The notes under the pieces: model-generated
Database searches by the model: none
What the model saw: only the letters and a program-made list of their open reading frames with translations
What the model was told of the DNA's origin: nothing
Shown: positions 15,848 through 23,147 of the stretch, one piece after another
Layout of the letters: the number at the start of each line of letters is the position of its first letter
Numbering within the stretch: position 1 is the stretch's first letter
Translations under genes and position numbers: made by a program
Assembly: GCF_030705305.1 (NCBI RefSeq)
Contig: NZ_JAUZEE010000005.1
Coordinates: 62,001 to 126,000, forward strand
Reading direction: 5' to 3'
Origin: Leptothrix discophora
GTDB lineage: Bacteria > Pseudomonadota > Gammaproteobacteria > Burkholderiales > Burkholderiaceae_C
Length of the DNA: 64,000 nt

Positions 15848-16447
15848 TCAGAGGTGCAGCATCGCCGCGCCGCCGAGCACCAGGCCCAGGCCGCTGGCGA
15901 GGAACATCGCGACCTCGACCCACTTGCGACGCGTCAGCAGCGCGATGGCCGCCAGCGCGATCGCGATCTGCAACGCGGTCGTCGCCTGGGCCCAGCGGTG
16001 GTGCAGGTGCAGCTCGGACTCGCTCTTGGCGTCCCAGGCCGTGGCCTCGGCTTCGAGCTTCTCGGCGGCGGCCTTGATCTCGCCCTTTTCCGTCTTGTAG
16101 CGCTCGATCTCGGCCTGGTAGGTGGCCTGCCGGTCGGCCGGCAGCACGTTGAGCATCACCTCGTAGAGGTTCTGCTTGCTGCTCTTGGCCTGGTAGTAGT
16201 TCCACTGGTTGGACGCCTCGGTCTTCCTGATCGCGGCGTTGTTCTTGTACAGGCCGGCGTTGGCCTGCGTGGCCCCGCCCATGTAGGCGAACAGCGCGCC
16301 GACCGTCGCGAGGATGGCGGTGGTCACCGCGATGGTGCTGGCGAAGCTGTCCTTCCTGTCGCCGTGGCCGCCGTGGCTGGCGGCGTGGGCGGCGTGCTCG
16401 ACCTCGTGGTCGTGCGGGCCGTGGACGTGGAAACCGTGTCCGGACAT
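15848..16447 (-). CDS. DUF4337 membrane protein with His-rich N-terminus
   Basis: A 199-residue protein. The first 30 residues are His-rich (HGFHVHGPHDHEVEHAAHAASHGGHG) and could bind metal. A first membrane helix lies near 38-60, then a long helical segment (about 65-155) and two C-terminal helices (about 158-195). The arrangement is that of DUF4337, a family of unknown function. Its metal-binding-like tail, 0.5 kb from a HupE-type transporter gene, is suggestive but unproven. Confidence 0.82.
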   Translation of the reverse strand: MSGHGFHVHGPHDHEVEHAAHAASHGGHGDRKDSFASTIAVTTAILATVGALFAYMGGATQANAGLYKNNAAIRKTEASNQWNYYQAKSSKQNLYEVMLNVLPADRQATYQAEIERYKTEKGEIKAAAEKLEAEATAWDAKSESELHLHHRWAQATTALQIAIALAAIALLTRRKWVEVAMFLASGLGLVLGGAAMLHL

Positions 16448-16549
16448 GTCTGCGTCTTTCTGCTGTCGTGAGGCATCGAGGGAGGCGGTGGGTCCACCGC
16501 GAGGCCGCGATTATCCGAACCGTGAAGACGACGCGCAGGCATGACCGAT

Positions 16550-16675
16550 TCAGGTGGACGGCGTGACGGGCGCGATGGCTGCGACCTGCCGGACGATGTC
16601 GCGCGCGTCGACCCCGACCAGTGCGCCGCTCATGCTCACCAGGACGATGGCGCAAACGATGTCGATGATCTTCAT
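16550..16675 (-). CDS. Small hydrophobic peptide (41 aa), tentative
   Basis: A short open frame starting MKIIDIVCAIVLVSMSGALV and ending in PVTPST, preceded by AGGA ten bases upstream of the ATG. It would encode one membrane or signal-like helix and a short polar tail. It lies in an otherwise gene-poor 477-bp stretch between the DUF4337 gene and mtfA. The start context and hydrophobicity favour it, but the short length keeps confidence low. Cleavage after the helix would leave only a ~20-residue peptide. Confidence 0.4.
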   Translation of the reverse strand: MKIIDIVCAIVLVSMSGALVGVDARDIVRQVAAIAPVTPST

Positions 16676-16924
16676 GATGGTTTTCCTTTGGGCGCGCCGG
16701 GAAGGTCAGGGGCGGAAGGTCTCGGTGCCGAAGGCGCGTCCGCCACCGATGCACCGGACTGTAGGAATCCAGAAACCCAGGCGCATGACTTGTGGAGGTC
16801 AAAGCGGCCTGGGCGGGCCTACAAGAATCGGTGGGTTGATGACTGAAATGAAAAAGCCGTTCGGGCCTCACGTCTCGGGCGCAGGCTGACTTGAATCGGT
16901 GGGCCCAGGTCGCATGTGCGACGC
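16676..16924. other. Intergenic stretch with short repeats upstream of mtfA
   Basis: No gene recognised. It is less GC-rich than its surroundings and contains an 11-bp direct repeat GAATCGGTGGG at 16825-16835 and 16893-16903. A minus-strand T-run (AAAAA on the plus strand near 16850) follows only a weak hairpin. Confidence 0.5.
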
Positions 16925-16927
16925 ATG
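16911..16927 (+). repeat. 17-bp direct repeat flanking mtfA, copy 1
   Basis: CGCATGTGCGACGCATG overlaps the mtfA start codon. A copy with one difference, CGCATGTGCGATGCATG, lies at 17811-17827, exactly 900 bp further on and just after the gene. Confidence 0.7.
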
Positions 16928-17761
16928 ACGCTCGATCCACCCACCGGCACCTGGCCCATGCTCACCCTCGCACTGGCGGGGCTGGCCGGGGTGGCGGGGC
17001 TGGCGACACAAGGCTGGCGGCGGGAGCGGCGGCGTTCACGCTGGCGGGCGAGCCCGTTCCCGCCGGCCTGGCGGCGCATCCTGAGGCGGCGGGTGCCGCT
17101 GGCGGCGCGGCTGCCGGCCGATCTGCAACTGCGGCTGAAGGGCCACATCCAGGTCTTCCTGGCCGAGAAGCCCTTCATCGGCTGCGAGGGCCAGCCCATC
17201 ACCGACGAGGTTCGCGTGACCGTCGCCGCCCATGCCTGCCTGCTGCTGCTGGGCGACGCGCGTGCGCAGGTCTACCCGCAGCTGCGGCAGGTGCTGGTCT
17301 ACCCGGCCGCCTTCGCGGTCGAGCGCGAACAGCCGCTCGGTGGCGGGCTGGTGCGGCAGCAGCGCGTGACCATGTCCGGCGAGTCCTGGACCCACGGGCA
17401 GGTCGTGCTGTCCTGGCCCGACGTGCTGGCCGGCGCGGCCGATCCGGGCGATGGCCGCAACGTCGCGCTGCACGAGTTCGCCCATCAGATCGACCAGGAC
17501 AAGGGCCATGCCGACGGCCAGCCCTGGCGGCCCGGCAGGCGCCGCCGCCGGGCCTGGGCGCAGGCCATGTCCGCCGGGCTGCAGCGGCTGCGCAGCCAGC
17601 CGTCCGGGGTCATCGATCCCTACGGCGCCAGCGACCCGGCCGAGTACTTCGCCTGCATCACCGAGGCCTTCTTCGAGCGCCCGCAGGACCTCGCCGCCGA
17701 GGAGCCGGCGGTCTACCGCGAGCTGAGCGGCCTGTACGGCGTCGCGCCGGCGGCGTGGTGA
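16925..17761 (+). CDS. mtfA: MtfA-like zinc metallopeptidase (M90)
   Basis: A 278-residue protein of the MtfA (Mlc titration factor A) family. The HEFAH motif (H183, E184, H187) gives the zinc site and catalytic glutamate, and a downstream SDPAEYFACITEAFFE segment supplies the family's third ligand region. An N-terminal hydrophobic stretch (about 12-27) suggests a membrane anchor, as in many betaproteobacterial members. In E. coli, MtfA binds Mlc and affects ptsG expression; no PTS or Mlc gene is here, so that role should not be assumed. ATG at 16925 chosen; a GTG three codons upstream is possible. Confidence 0.88.
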   Translation: MTLDPPTGTWPMLTLALAGLAGVAGLATQGWRRERRRSRWRASPFPPAWRRILRRRVPLAARLPADLQLRLKGHIQVFLAEKPFIGCEGQPITDEVRVTVAAHACLLLLGDARAQVYPQLRQVLVYPAAFAVEREQPLGGGLVRQQRVTMSGESWTHGQVVLSWPDVLAGAADPGDGRNVALHEFAHQIDQDKGHADGQPWRPGRRRRRAWAQAMSAGLQRLRSQPSGVIDPYGASDPAEYFACITEAFFERPQDLAAEEPAVYRELSGLYGVAPAAW

Positions 17762-17810
17762 GCGCGTGACATCCGTCATCGGCGCCGTGCTTGAAAACCC
17801 CCGTGGCCAC

Positions 17811-17827
17811 CGCATGTGCGATGCATG
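17811..17827 (+). repeat. 17-bp direct repeat flanking mtfA, copy 2
   Basis: Second copy of the repeat at 16911-16927, one mismatch. It lies in the leader of the next small gene. Confidence 0.7.
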
Positions 17828-17875
17828 CCCCGGGGTTTTCCGGACGCAGCTTGTCCGATCGAACAGGAGTCCCTC

Positions 17876-18199
17876 ATGACCGCACCGTCCACCGAGTCCG
17901 TCCGCAGCCGCGCCCAGGCCCTGCTGGTGCTCGCCGGCCTGCTGGAGCGGCTCGAGCGCAGCCCCGTCCGGGTCGACCCGGCGCAGTACCGCACCGTCGT
18001 CACCCGCCTGTCGGCGGCGCTGTCCGAACCCTGGCCCGATGACCTGATCGACGCGCTGCTGAAGGCCCATCCGTCCACCGCCGAGCTGTACGAGAACCTG
18101 CACTACGGGCATGCCGGCCTGTCGCGCGCGCCGCTGGAGCGCTCGGTCGAGTCCGAGCAGGCCGCCCGCGCGCTGCTGGCCCGCGTCGCCCGCGGCTGA
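17876..18199 (+). CDS. Conserved small hypothetical protein
   Basis: A 107-residue soluble, helical protein with a good ribosome binding site (AGGAGT before ATG at 17876). Sequence such as HPSTAELYENLHYGHAGLSRAPLERS looks structured, but no family is recognised. It lies between mtfA and the nitrite reductase leader. A role in either system cannot be shown. Confidence 0.6.
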   Translation: MTAPSTESVRSRAQALLVLAGLLERLERSPVRVDPAQYRTVVTRLSAALSEPWPDDLIDALLKAHPSTAELYENLHYGHAGLSRAPLERSVESEQAARALLARVARG

Positions 18200-18404
18200 T
18201 CCCCCCGGCGCACGGCGGACCGCCGCAGCGCCCCTCGGCCCGCGCCCCGCACGCTGGCAGCGTGCCCCGCCGTGGACCGGCCGGGGCACCAGTTCGAGGC
18301 ACCCGGACCGTGCGCTCACCGCACGGTCGGCCCTTCTCCCTCTGTTCTCCCTCTGAAGACCCGGCTCGCCGCCGCAGGCACGCGCCTTGCGAATGCCTGG
18401 GCGT

Positions 18405-18459
18405 GTCCGGCGGTATCGCAGCCGCCGGACGGATCACAGCCTCCGCTGATGACGGCGGA
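18405..18459 (+). promoter_or_regulatory. Candidate ANTAR-binding tandem hairpins in the nirB leader
   Basis: The first hairpin has a 10-bp stem (18405-18414 with 18421-18430, one G-U pair at the loop) closing a six-base loop AUCGCA, with A at position 1 and G at position 4. Those two loop bases are the known requirement for ANTAR antiterminator binding. After 11 bases a second, weaker stem (18442-18447 with 18454-18459) closes GAUGAC: G at position 4, but not A at 1. The motif lies 195 bp before nirB, and a NIT-ANTAR protein is encoded two genes downstream. Confidence 0.55.
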
Positions 18460-18544
18460 ACCAGACCCATCTCCACGCCCCCACGGGCTGGGCGATGTGG
18501 TCGTTCCTGAACCGTATTCATCCGTCAACCGCGGAGGGCCCTCG

Positions 18545-18576
18545 CTGCGCCCCCGCCTGGGCGGGCCGAGGCGCAG
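18545..18576 (+). terminator. Strong hairpin before nirB, possible attenuator
   Basis: CTGCGCC (18545-18551) pairs with GGCGCAG (18570-18576) and the interior CCCGC/GCGGG extends the stem. An alternative stem CCTCG/CGAGG overlaps it. No U-tract follows, so intrinsic termination is uncertain. It ends 48 bp before the nirB start and would be the terminator counterpart of the upstream tandem hairpins. Confidence 0.35.
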
Positions 18577-18624
18577 TGACCTGCACCGATGCAAGCGGCC
18601 GCCCGCACTTCTGCAGGATCACAC

Positions 18625-21153
18625 ATGAAGATCATCGTCGTCGGCCACGGCATGGTGGGCCACAAGTTCCTGGAAAGCCTCGTCGAGTCCGGCGCGCGCG
18701 ACCTGCAGGTCACGGTGCTGTGCGAGGAGCCGCGTGCGGCCTACGACCGCGTGCACCTGTCGGAGTTCTTCGTGGGCAAGACCGCCGAGGACCTGTCGCT
18801 GGTCGAGCCCGGTTTCTTCGAGCGCAGCGGCCACGCGCTGCGTCTGGCGACCCGCGCGGCGAGCATCGACCGCGCCGCGCGCACGGTCACCACGCTGGAC
18901 GGCGAGGTGCTGGCCTGGGACAAGCTGGTGCTGGCCACCGGCTCCTATCCCTTCGTGCCGCCGCTGCCGGGCCGCGATCGGGCCGACTGCTTCGTCTACC
19001 GGACCATCGAGGACCTGGAGGCCATGAAGGCCTGCGGCGCGCGCAGCCGCACCGGTGTCGTGATCGGTGGTGGCCTGCTGGGCCTGGAGTGCGGCAAGGC
19101 GCTGCGCGACATGGGCCTGGAGACGCACGTGGTCGAGTTCGCCCCGCGCCTGATGGCCGTGCAGGTCGACGACGGCGGCGGCCGCATGCTGCGCCAGAAG
19201 ATCGAGGCGCTGGGCGTCAAGGTCCACACCCAGAAGAACACCCAGCAGATCGTCGACGGCGAGGCCGCCACGCACCGCATGGTGTTCGCCGACGGCAGCC
19301 AGCTGGAGACCGACATGATCGTGTTCTCCGCCGGCATCCGCCCGCGTGACGAACTGGCCCGCGCGGCCGGCCTGGACATGGGCCCGCGCGGCGGCGTGGC
19401 CATCGACAGCGCCTGCCGCAGCAGCGATCCGGACATCTACGCGATCGGCGAATGCGCCGCCTGGAACGGGCAGATCTTCGGCCTGGTCGCACCCGGCTAC
19501 GAGATGGCCCGCGTCGCCGCGCGCCACCTGGTCGGCCAGGACGACGCGGCCTTCGTCGGCGCGGACATGAGCACCAAGCTCAAGCTGATGGGCGTGGACG
19601 TGGCCAGCATCGGCGATGCCCACGGCGCGACGCCGGGCAGCCGCGCCTACCAGTACACCGACGAGCGCCGCCAGACCTACAAGAAGATCGTGGTCAGCGA
19701 GGACGGCCAACGCCTGCTGGGTGCCGTGCTGGTCGGCGATGCCGGTGAATACGGCACGCTGCTGCAGATGGCGCTCAACGGCATCGCGCTGCCGGCCGAG
19801 CCCGAGTTCCTGATCCTGCCCAGCAGCGACGGCAAGGCCAGGCCCGGCCTGGGCGTGGACGCGCTGCCCGACAGCGCCCAGATCTGCTCGTGCAACAACG
19901 TCAGCAAGGGCCGCCTGTGCGCCGCCGTCGGCGAGGGCGCCACCACCGTCGCCGCGCTGAAGGCCTGCACCAAGGCCGGCGCCACCTGCGGCGGCTGCGT
20001 GCCGCTGGTCACGCAGGTCATGAAGGCCGAGATGTCGCGGCGCGGCATGGCCGTCAACAACCATGTCTGCGAGCACTTCCCGCATTCGCGCCAGGAGCTG
20101 TATCACCTGGTCCGCGTCGGCGAGATCCGCAGCTTCGACGAGCTGATCGCCAGGCATGGCCACGGCCTGGGCTGCGATGTCTGCAAGCCCGTGGCGGCGA
20201 GCATCTTCGCGTCGGTCTGGAACGAGTTCGTGCTGAAGAAGGAACTCGCCGGCCTGCAGGACAGCAACGACTACTACCTCGGCAACATCCAGAAGGACGG
20301 CAGCTACTCGGTCGTGCCGCGCATGCCCGGCGGCGAGGTCACGCCCGAGGGCCTGATCGCGGTCGGCCAGGTGGCGAAGAAGTACGGCCTGTACACCAAG
20401 GTGACCGGCGGCCAGCGGGTCGACCTGTTCGGCGCGCGGGTCGAGCAGCTGCCGCTGATCTGGGAAGAGCTGATCGCCGCCGGCTTCGAGAGCGGCCATG
20501 CCTACGGCAAGGCGCTGCGCACGGTCAAGAGCTGCGTCGGCTCGACCTGGTGCCGCTATGGCGTGGGCGACAGCGTCGGTCTCGCGGTCGAGCTGGAGAA
20601 CCGCTACAAGGGCCTGCGTGCGCCGCACAAGATCAAGTTCGGCGTCTCGGGCTGCACCCGCGAATGTGCCGAGGCGCAGGGCAAGGACGTCGGCGTCATC
20701 GCCACCGAGAAGGGCTGGAACCTCTACGTCTGCGGCAACGGCGGCATGAAGCCGCGCCATGCCGAGCTGCTGGCCAGCGACCTCGGCCGCGACGAGCTGA
20801 TCCGCCTGATCGACCGCTTCCTGATGTTCTACGTGCGCACCGCCGACCGGCTGCAGCGCACCAGCACCTGGCGCGACAACCTCGAAGGCGGGCTGGACTA
20901 CCTCAAGGGCGTGGTGGTCGACGACCGCCTCGGCCTGGCCGCCGAGCTGGAGGCGCAGATGGCGCACGTCGTCTCGACCTACCAGTGCGAGTGGAAGACC
21001 GCCGTCACCGACCCGGCCGTGCGGGCCCGCTTCCGCAGCTTCGTCAACAGCGAGCAGGCCGACGAGCACATCGTGTTCATCGAGGAACGTGGCCAGATCC
21101 GTCCGGCCCGACCCGACGAGCGCGCCAGCGTCCGCCAGCCCGAATCCGCCTGA
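18625..21153 (+). CDS. nirB: Assimilatory nitrite reductase [NAD(P)H] large subunit
   Basis: An 842-residue NirB, the usual length. An FAD/NAD-binding pyridine nucleotide-disulphide oxidoreductase module (about 1-290; VVGHGMVG and VVIGGGLLGLECG) is followed by BFD-like [2Fe-2S] modules, one with C421, C455 and C458 and a second, LGCDVCKP. The sulphite/nitrite reductase half comes last. The [4Fe-4S]-siroheme cysteines are C637 and C643 (SCVGSTWC) and C677 and C681 (GCTRECAE). It reduces nitrite to ammonium in the cytoplasm. nirD follows 23 bp downstream and a NIT-ANTAR regulator after that, so nitrate/nitrite-controlled antitermination is likely. No nitrate reductase or transporter gene is adjacent. 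Confidence 0.97.
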   Translation: MKIIVVGHGMVGHKFLESLVESGARDLQVTVLCEEPRAAYDRVHLSEFFVGKTAEDLSLVEPGFFERSGHALRLATRAASIDRAARTVTTLDGEVLAWDKLVLATGSYPFVPPLPGRDRADCFVYRTIEDLEAMKACGARSRTGVVIGGGLLGLECGKALRDMGLETHVVEFAPRLMAVQVDDGGGRMLRQKIEALGVKVHTQKNTQQIVDGEAATHRMVFADGSQLETDMIVFSAGIRPRDELARAAGLDMGPRGGVAIDSACRSSDPDIYAIGECAAWNGQIFGLVAPGYEMARVAARHLVGQDDAAFVGADMSTKLKLMGVDVASIGDAHGATPGSRAYQYTDERRQTYKKIVVSEDGQRLLGAVLVGDAGEYGTLLQMALNGIALPAEPEFLILPSSDGKARPGLGVDALPDSAQICSCNNVSKGRLCAAVGEGATTVAALKACTKAGATCGGCVPLVTQVMKAEMSRRGMAVNNHVCEHFPHSRQELYHLVRVGEIRSFDELIARHGHGLGCDVCKPVAASIFASVWNEFVLKKELAGLQDSNDYYLGNIQKDGSYSVVPRMPGGEVTPEGLIAVGQVAKKYGLYTKVTGGQRVDLFGARVEQLPLIWEELIAAGFESGHAYGKALRTVKSCVGSTWCRYGVGDSVGLAVELENRYKGLRAPHKIKFGVSGCTRECAEAQGKDVGVIATEKGWNLYVCGNGGMKPRHAELLASDLGRDELIRLIDRFLMFYVRTADRLQRTSTWRDNLEGGLDYLKGVVVDDRLGLAAELEAQMAHVVSTYQCEWKTAVTDPAVRARFRSFVNSEQADEHIVFIEERGQIRPARPDERASVRQPESA

Positions 21154-21176
21154 GCCACCGACCCGAGGAGCCCGCC

Positions 21177-21551
21177 ATGAGCACCGTCCAGAACCCCGAA
21201 GTCCTTGCCACCGACCACCCCGCCGCACCGGCCTGGATCCCCGTCTGCCAGGCCGACGACATCCTGCCCGGCACGGGGGTCTGCGCCCGCGTCGAGGGCC
21301 GCCATGTCGCGGTCTTCCGGCTCGGTGCGGACCAGTTCTATGCGATCGACAACGTCGATCCGCGCTCGCAGGCCAGCGTGCTGTCGCGCGGCCTGGTCGG
21401 CAGCCTGGGCGAACGCGTCGTGGTGGCCTCGCCGCTCTACAAGAACCACTTCGACCTGCGCTCGGGCGAATGCCTGGAGGCGCCGGAGCAGTCGGTCAGC
21501 GCGCACCGCGTGCGGGTCGAGGGTGATCGGGTCCTGGTCGCGCTGAACTGA
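21177..21551 (+). CDS. nirD: Nitrite reductase [NAD(P)H] small subunit
   Basis: A 124-residue Rieske-fold protein. As in other NirD proteins the usual Rieske Cys/His cluster ligands are missing (SPLYKNHFDLRSGECLE stands where the second pair would be), so no [2Fe-2S] centre is expected. It is the partner of NirB. GAGGAG lies eight bases before the ATG. Co-transcription with nirB is implied by the 23-bp gap. Confidence 0.95.
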   Translation: MSTVQNPEVLATDHPAAPAWIPVCQADDILPGTGVCARVEGRHVAVFRLGADQFYAIDNVDPRSQASVLSRGLVGSLGERVVVASPLYKNHFDLRSGECLEAPEQSVSAHRVRVEGDRVLVALN

Positions 21552-21634
21552 GCGGGTCGCTCGTGCCAGGTGGGCGCGGCGCATGCATGGGATTGCGGAG
21601 AATCACGCCTTGATCCGTGACCCTGGAGGACCCC

Positions 21635-23014
21635 ATGCCCGCCGCGACCGCGCCCCTGTCGGTTTCCGCCCTGGTGCTGCGTGCCAAGCAGCGCGACATC
21701 GACACCCTGCGCCAGCTCGCTGCCCGCGCCGAGCTGGTCGACGTGACCGGCCAGCTGATCCATGCGCTGCAGCGCGAGCGTGGCGCGTCGAGCGTCTGGC
21801 TGGCCTCGCGCGGCCTGCGCTATGCCGACGTGCGCCGCCAGGCCATCGAGACCGCCGAGCCGGTGCAGGCGCACCTGCGCGAGCTGTTCGCGCTGCAGCT
21901 GGCGCCCGGGCAGGACGCGTCCTCGCGGCTGCTGTCGCTGATGGCCTGGGTGCTGCTGGGGCTGGACGCGCTCGGCGAGCTGCGCGCCAAGGTCGATCGC
22001 CACGGCATGAGCGCGCACGACGCGGTGGTAGCCTTCAGCCGCCTGATCGCCGGCCTGGTCGAGCTGATCGTGCTGGTGGCCGATGCGAGCGCGCATCCAG
22101 CCATCTCGCGCCGGCTGGTGGCGCTGGTCCACCTGGTGCAGGGCAACGAGGGCGCTGGCCAGGAACGTGCGGTCGGTGCCGAGCTGTTCGCCGGTGGCGT
22201 CTGCCAGGAAGCGCAGCAGCAGCGGGTGGTCCACCTGATCGACGCGCAGGAGCGCAACCTGCAGGTCTATGCCGAGTTCACCGACGCGGCCCAGCGGGCC
22301 CGCTGGGAACGCCAGCAGCTCTCGCCCGGCATGGCCCGGCTCGAACGGCTGCGCCGCACGCTCTGCGCCGCGCGGCCCGATGCGGTGCTGGACAGCCAGC
22401 TGAGCGACACCTGGTTCACCGTCTGCAGCGAGCGCATCTCCGAGCTGTGGCAGCTGCAGGTCGAGCTGGTCCAGCACCTGCGCGACGACTGCCAGCGCCA
22501 GATCGAGGCGGCCCGCCAGGACCTGCAGGACGCCGAGCGGCTGCTGCGCGAACTGCGCGACAACCCGCCGGCGCACAGCCACGCGGTCGACCGCTTCCTG
22601 GACATCGCGACCCAGCCGGCGGCCGCGCCCGACCTGAGCCTGGCGGCGCTGATCGCGCCGGCATCGACGCGGGCGTCGACCGCCGCATCGGGTGCGGCCG
22701 GCGACCCTGCCCCGGCCGCCGCGACGCCCGAGGACAGCTCGCTGCTCGCGCTGCTGCAGGAGCAGTCGACCCGGCTGGCGCGCATGGAGTCCGAGCTGGA
22801 AGCGGCCCGCCGCGCGCTGCATGAACGCAAGATCATCGAGCGCGCCAAGGGCATGCTGATGGCCCGCCTGGGCATGACCGAGGACGTCGCCTTCCGCGCG
22901 CTGCAGAAGACCTCGATGGACCAGAACCGCCGCCTGCTCGACGTGGCCGAGGCGACGCTGTCGCTGCCGGACTTCGCCTTCACCGGCGCGCCGGCACGCA
23001 AGCCGGAGGAATGA
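21635..23014 (+). CDS. NIT-domain ANTAR nitrate-responsive antiterminator
   Basis: A 459-residue protein resembling NasR. The N-terminal ~300 residues form a NIT-type nitrate/nitrite sensing domain (an LIHALQRERGASSVWLAS helix is characteristic), followed by an Ala/Pro-rich linker (about 325-375). The C-terminal ANTAR domain (about 395-450) reads ARRALHERKIIERAKGMLMARLG followed by EDVAFRALQKTSMDQNRRLLDVA. ANTAR domains bind paired RNA hairpins with six-base loops and prevent termination. The start at 21635 has GGAGG five bases upstream; an upstream GTG at 21617 is less likely. It is 83 bp after nirD and the candidate RNA target lies in the nirB leader. Confidence 0.9.
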   Translation: MPAATAPLSVSALVLRAKQRDIDTLRQLAARAELVDVTGQLIHALQRERGASSVWLASRGLRYADVRRQAIETAEPVQAHLRELFALQLAPGQDASSRLLSLMAWVLLGLDALGELRAKVDRHGMSAHDAVVAFSRLIAGLVELIVLVADASAHPAISRRLVALVHLVQGNEGAGQERAVGAELFAGGVCQEAQQQRVVHLIDAQERNLQVYAEFTDAAQRARWERQQLSPGMARLERLRRTLCAARPDAVLDSQLSDTWFTVCSERISELWQLQVELVQHLRDDCQRQIEAARQDLQDAERLLRELRDNPPAHSHAVDRFLDIATQPAAAPDLSLAALIAPASTRASTAASGAAGDPAPAAATPEDSSLLALLQEQSTRLARMESELEAARRALHERKIIERAKGMLMARLGMTEDVAFRALQKTSMDQNRRLLDVAEATLSLPDFAFTGAPARKPEE

Positions 23015-23017
23015 CGG

Positions 23018-23089
23018 CCCCCGGCTGCGGGGTACCGCAGCCACCCCCCGAGGGGGTGTCGCCCGGCTTGGGGCGGCCCGGCGCTCGGT
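23018..23089 (+). repeat. Structured dispersed repeat, copy 1
   Basis: Three parts in order: a hairpin GGCTGCGG-GGTA-CCGCAGCC (23023-23042), a C-rich/G-rich arm pair CCCCC-CGA-GGGGG (23044-23056), and a conserved tail ending CGGCCCGGCGCTCGG (to about 23088). The same three-part layout recurs at 61382-61449 with a different but still paired hairpin. Located just after the NIT-ANTAR gene. It resembles the intergenic GC-rich elements common in Burkholderiales genomes. Confidence 0.75.
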
Positions 23090-23099
23090 CGACGGCCTG

Positions 23100-23130
23100 C
23101 CCCCGGCTGCGGGGTACCGCAGCCACCCCC
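23100..23130 (+). repeat. Partial second copy of the repeat hairpin
   Basis: A 31-base exact copy of 23018-23048, offset by 82 bp, again carrying the GGCTGCGG/CCGCAGCC hairpin. The rest of the element is absent. It ends 17 bp before the stop of the convergent barrel gene. Confidence 0.8.
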
Positions 23131-23147
23131 CCGACCAACCCAGCGTC

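Noticed and set aside
18545-18576. Calling the nirB leader hairpin a definite intrinsic terminator
   Set aside because: There is no U-tract after the stem, so it is listed only as a possible attenuator.
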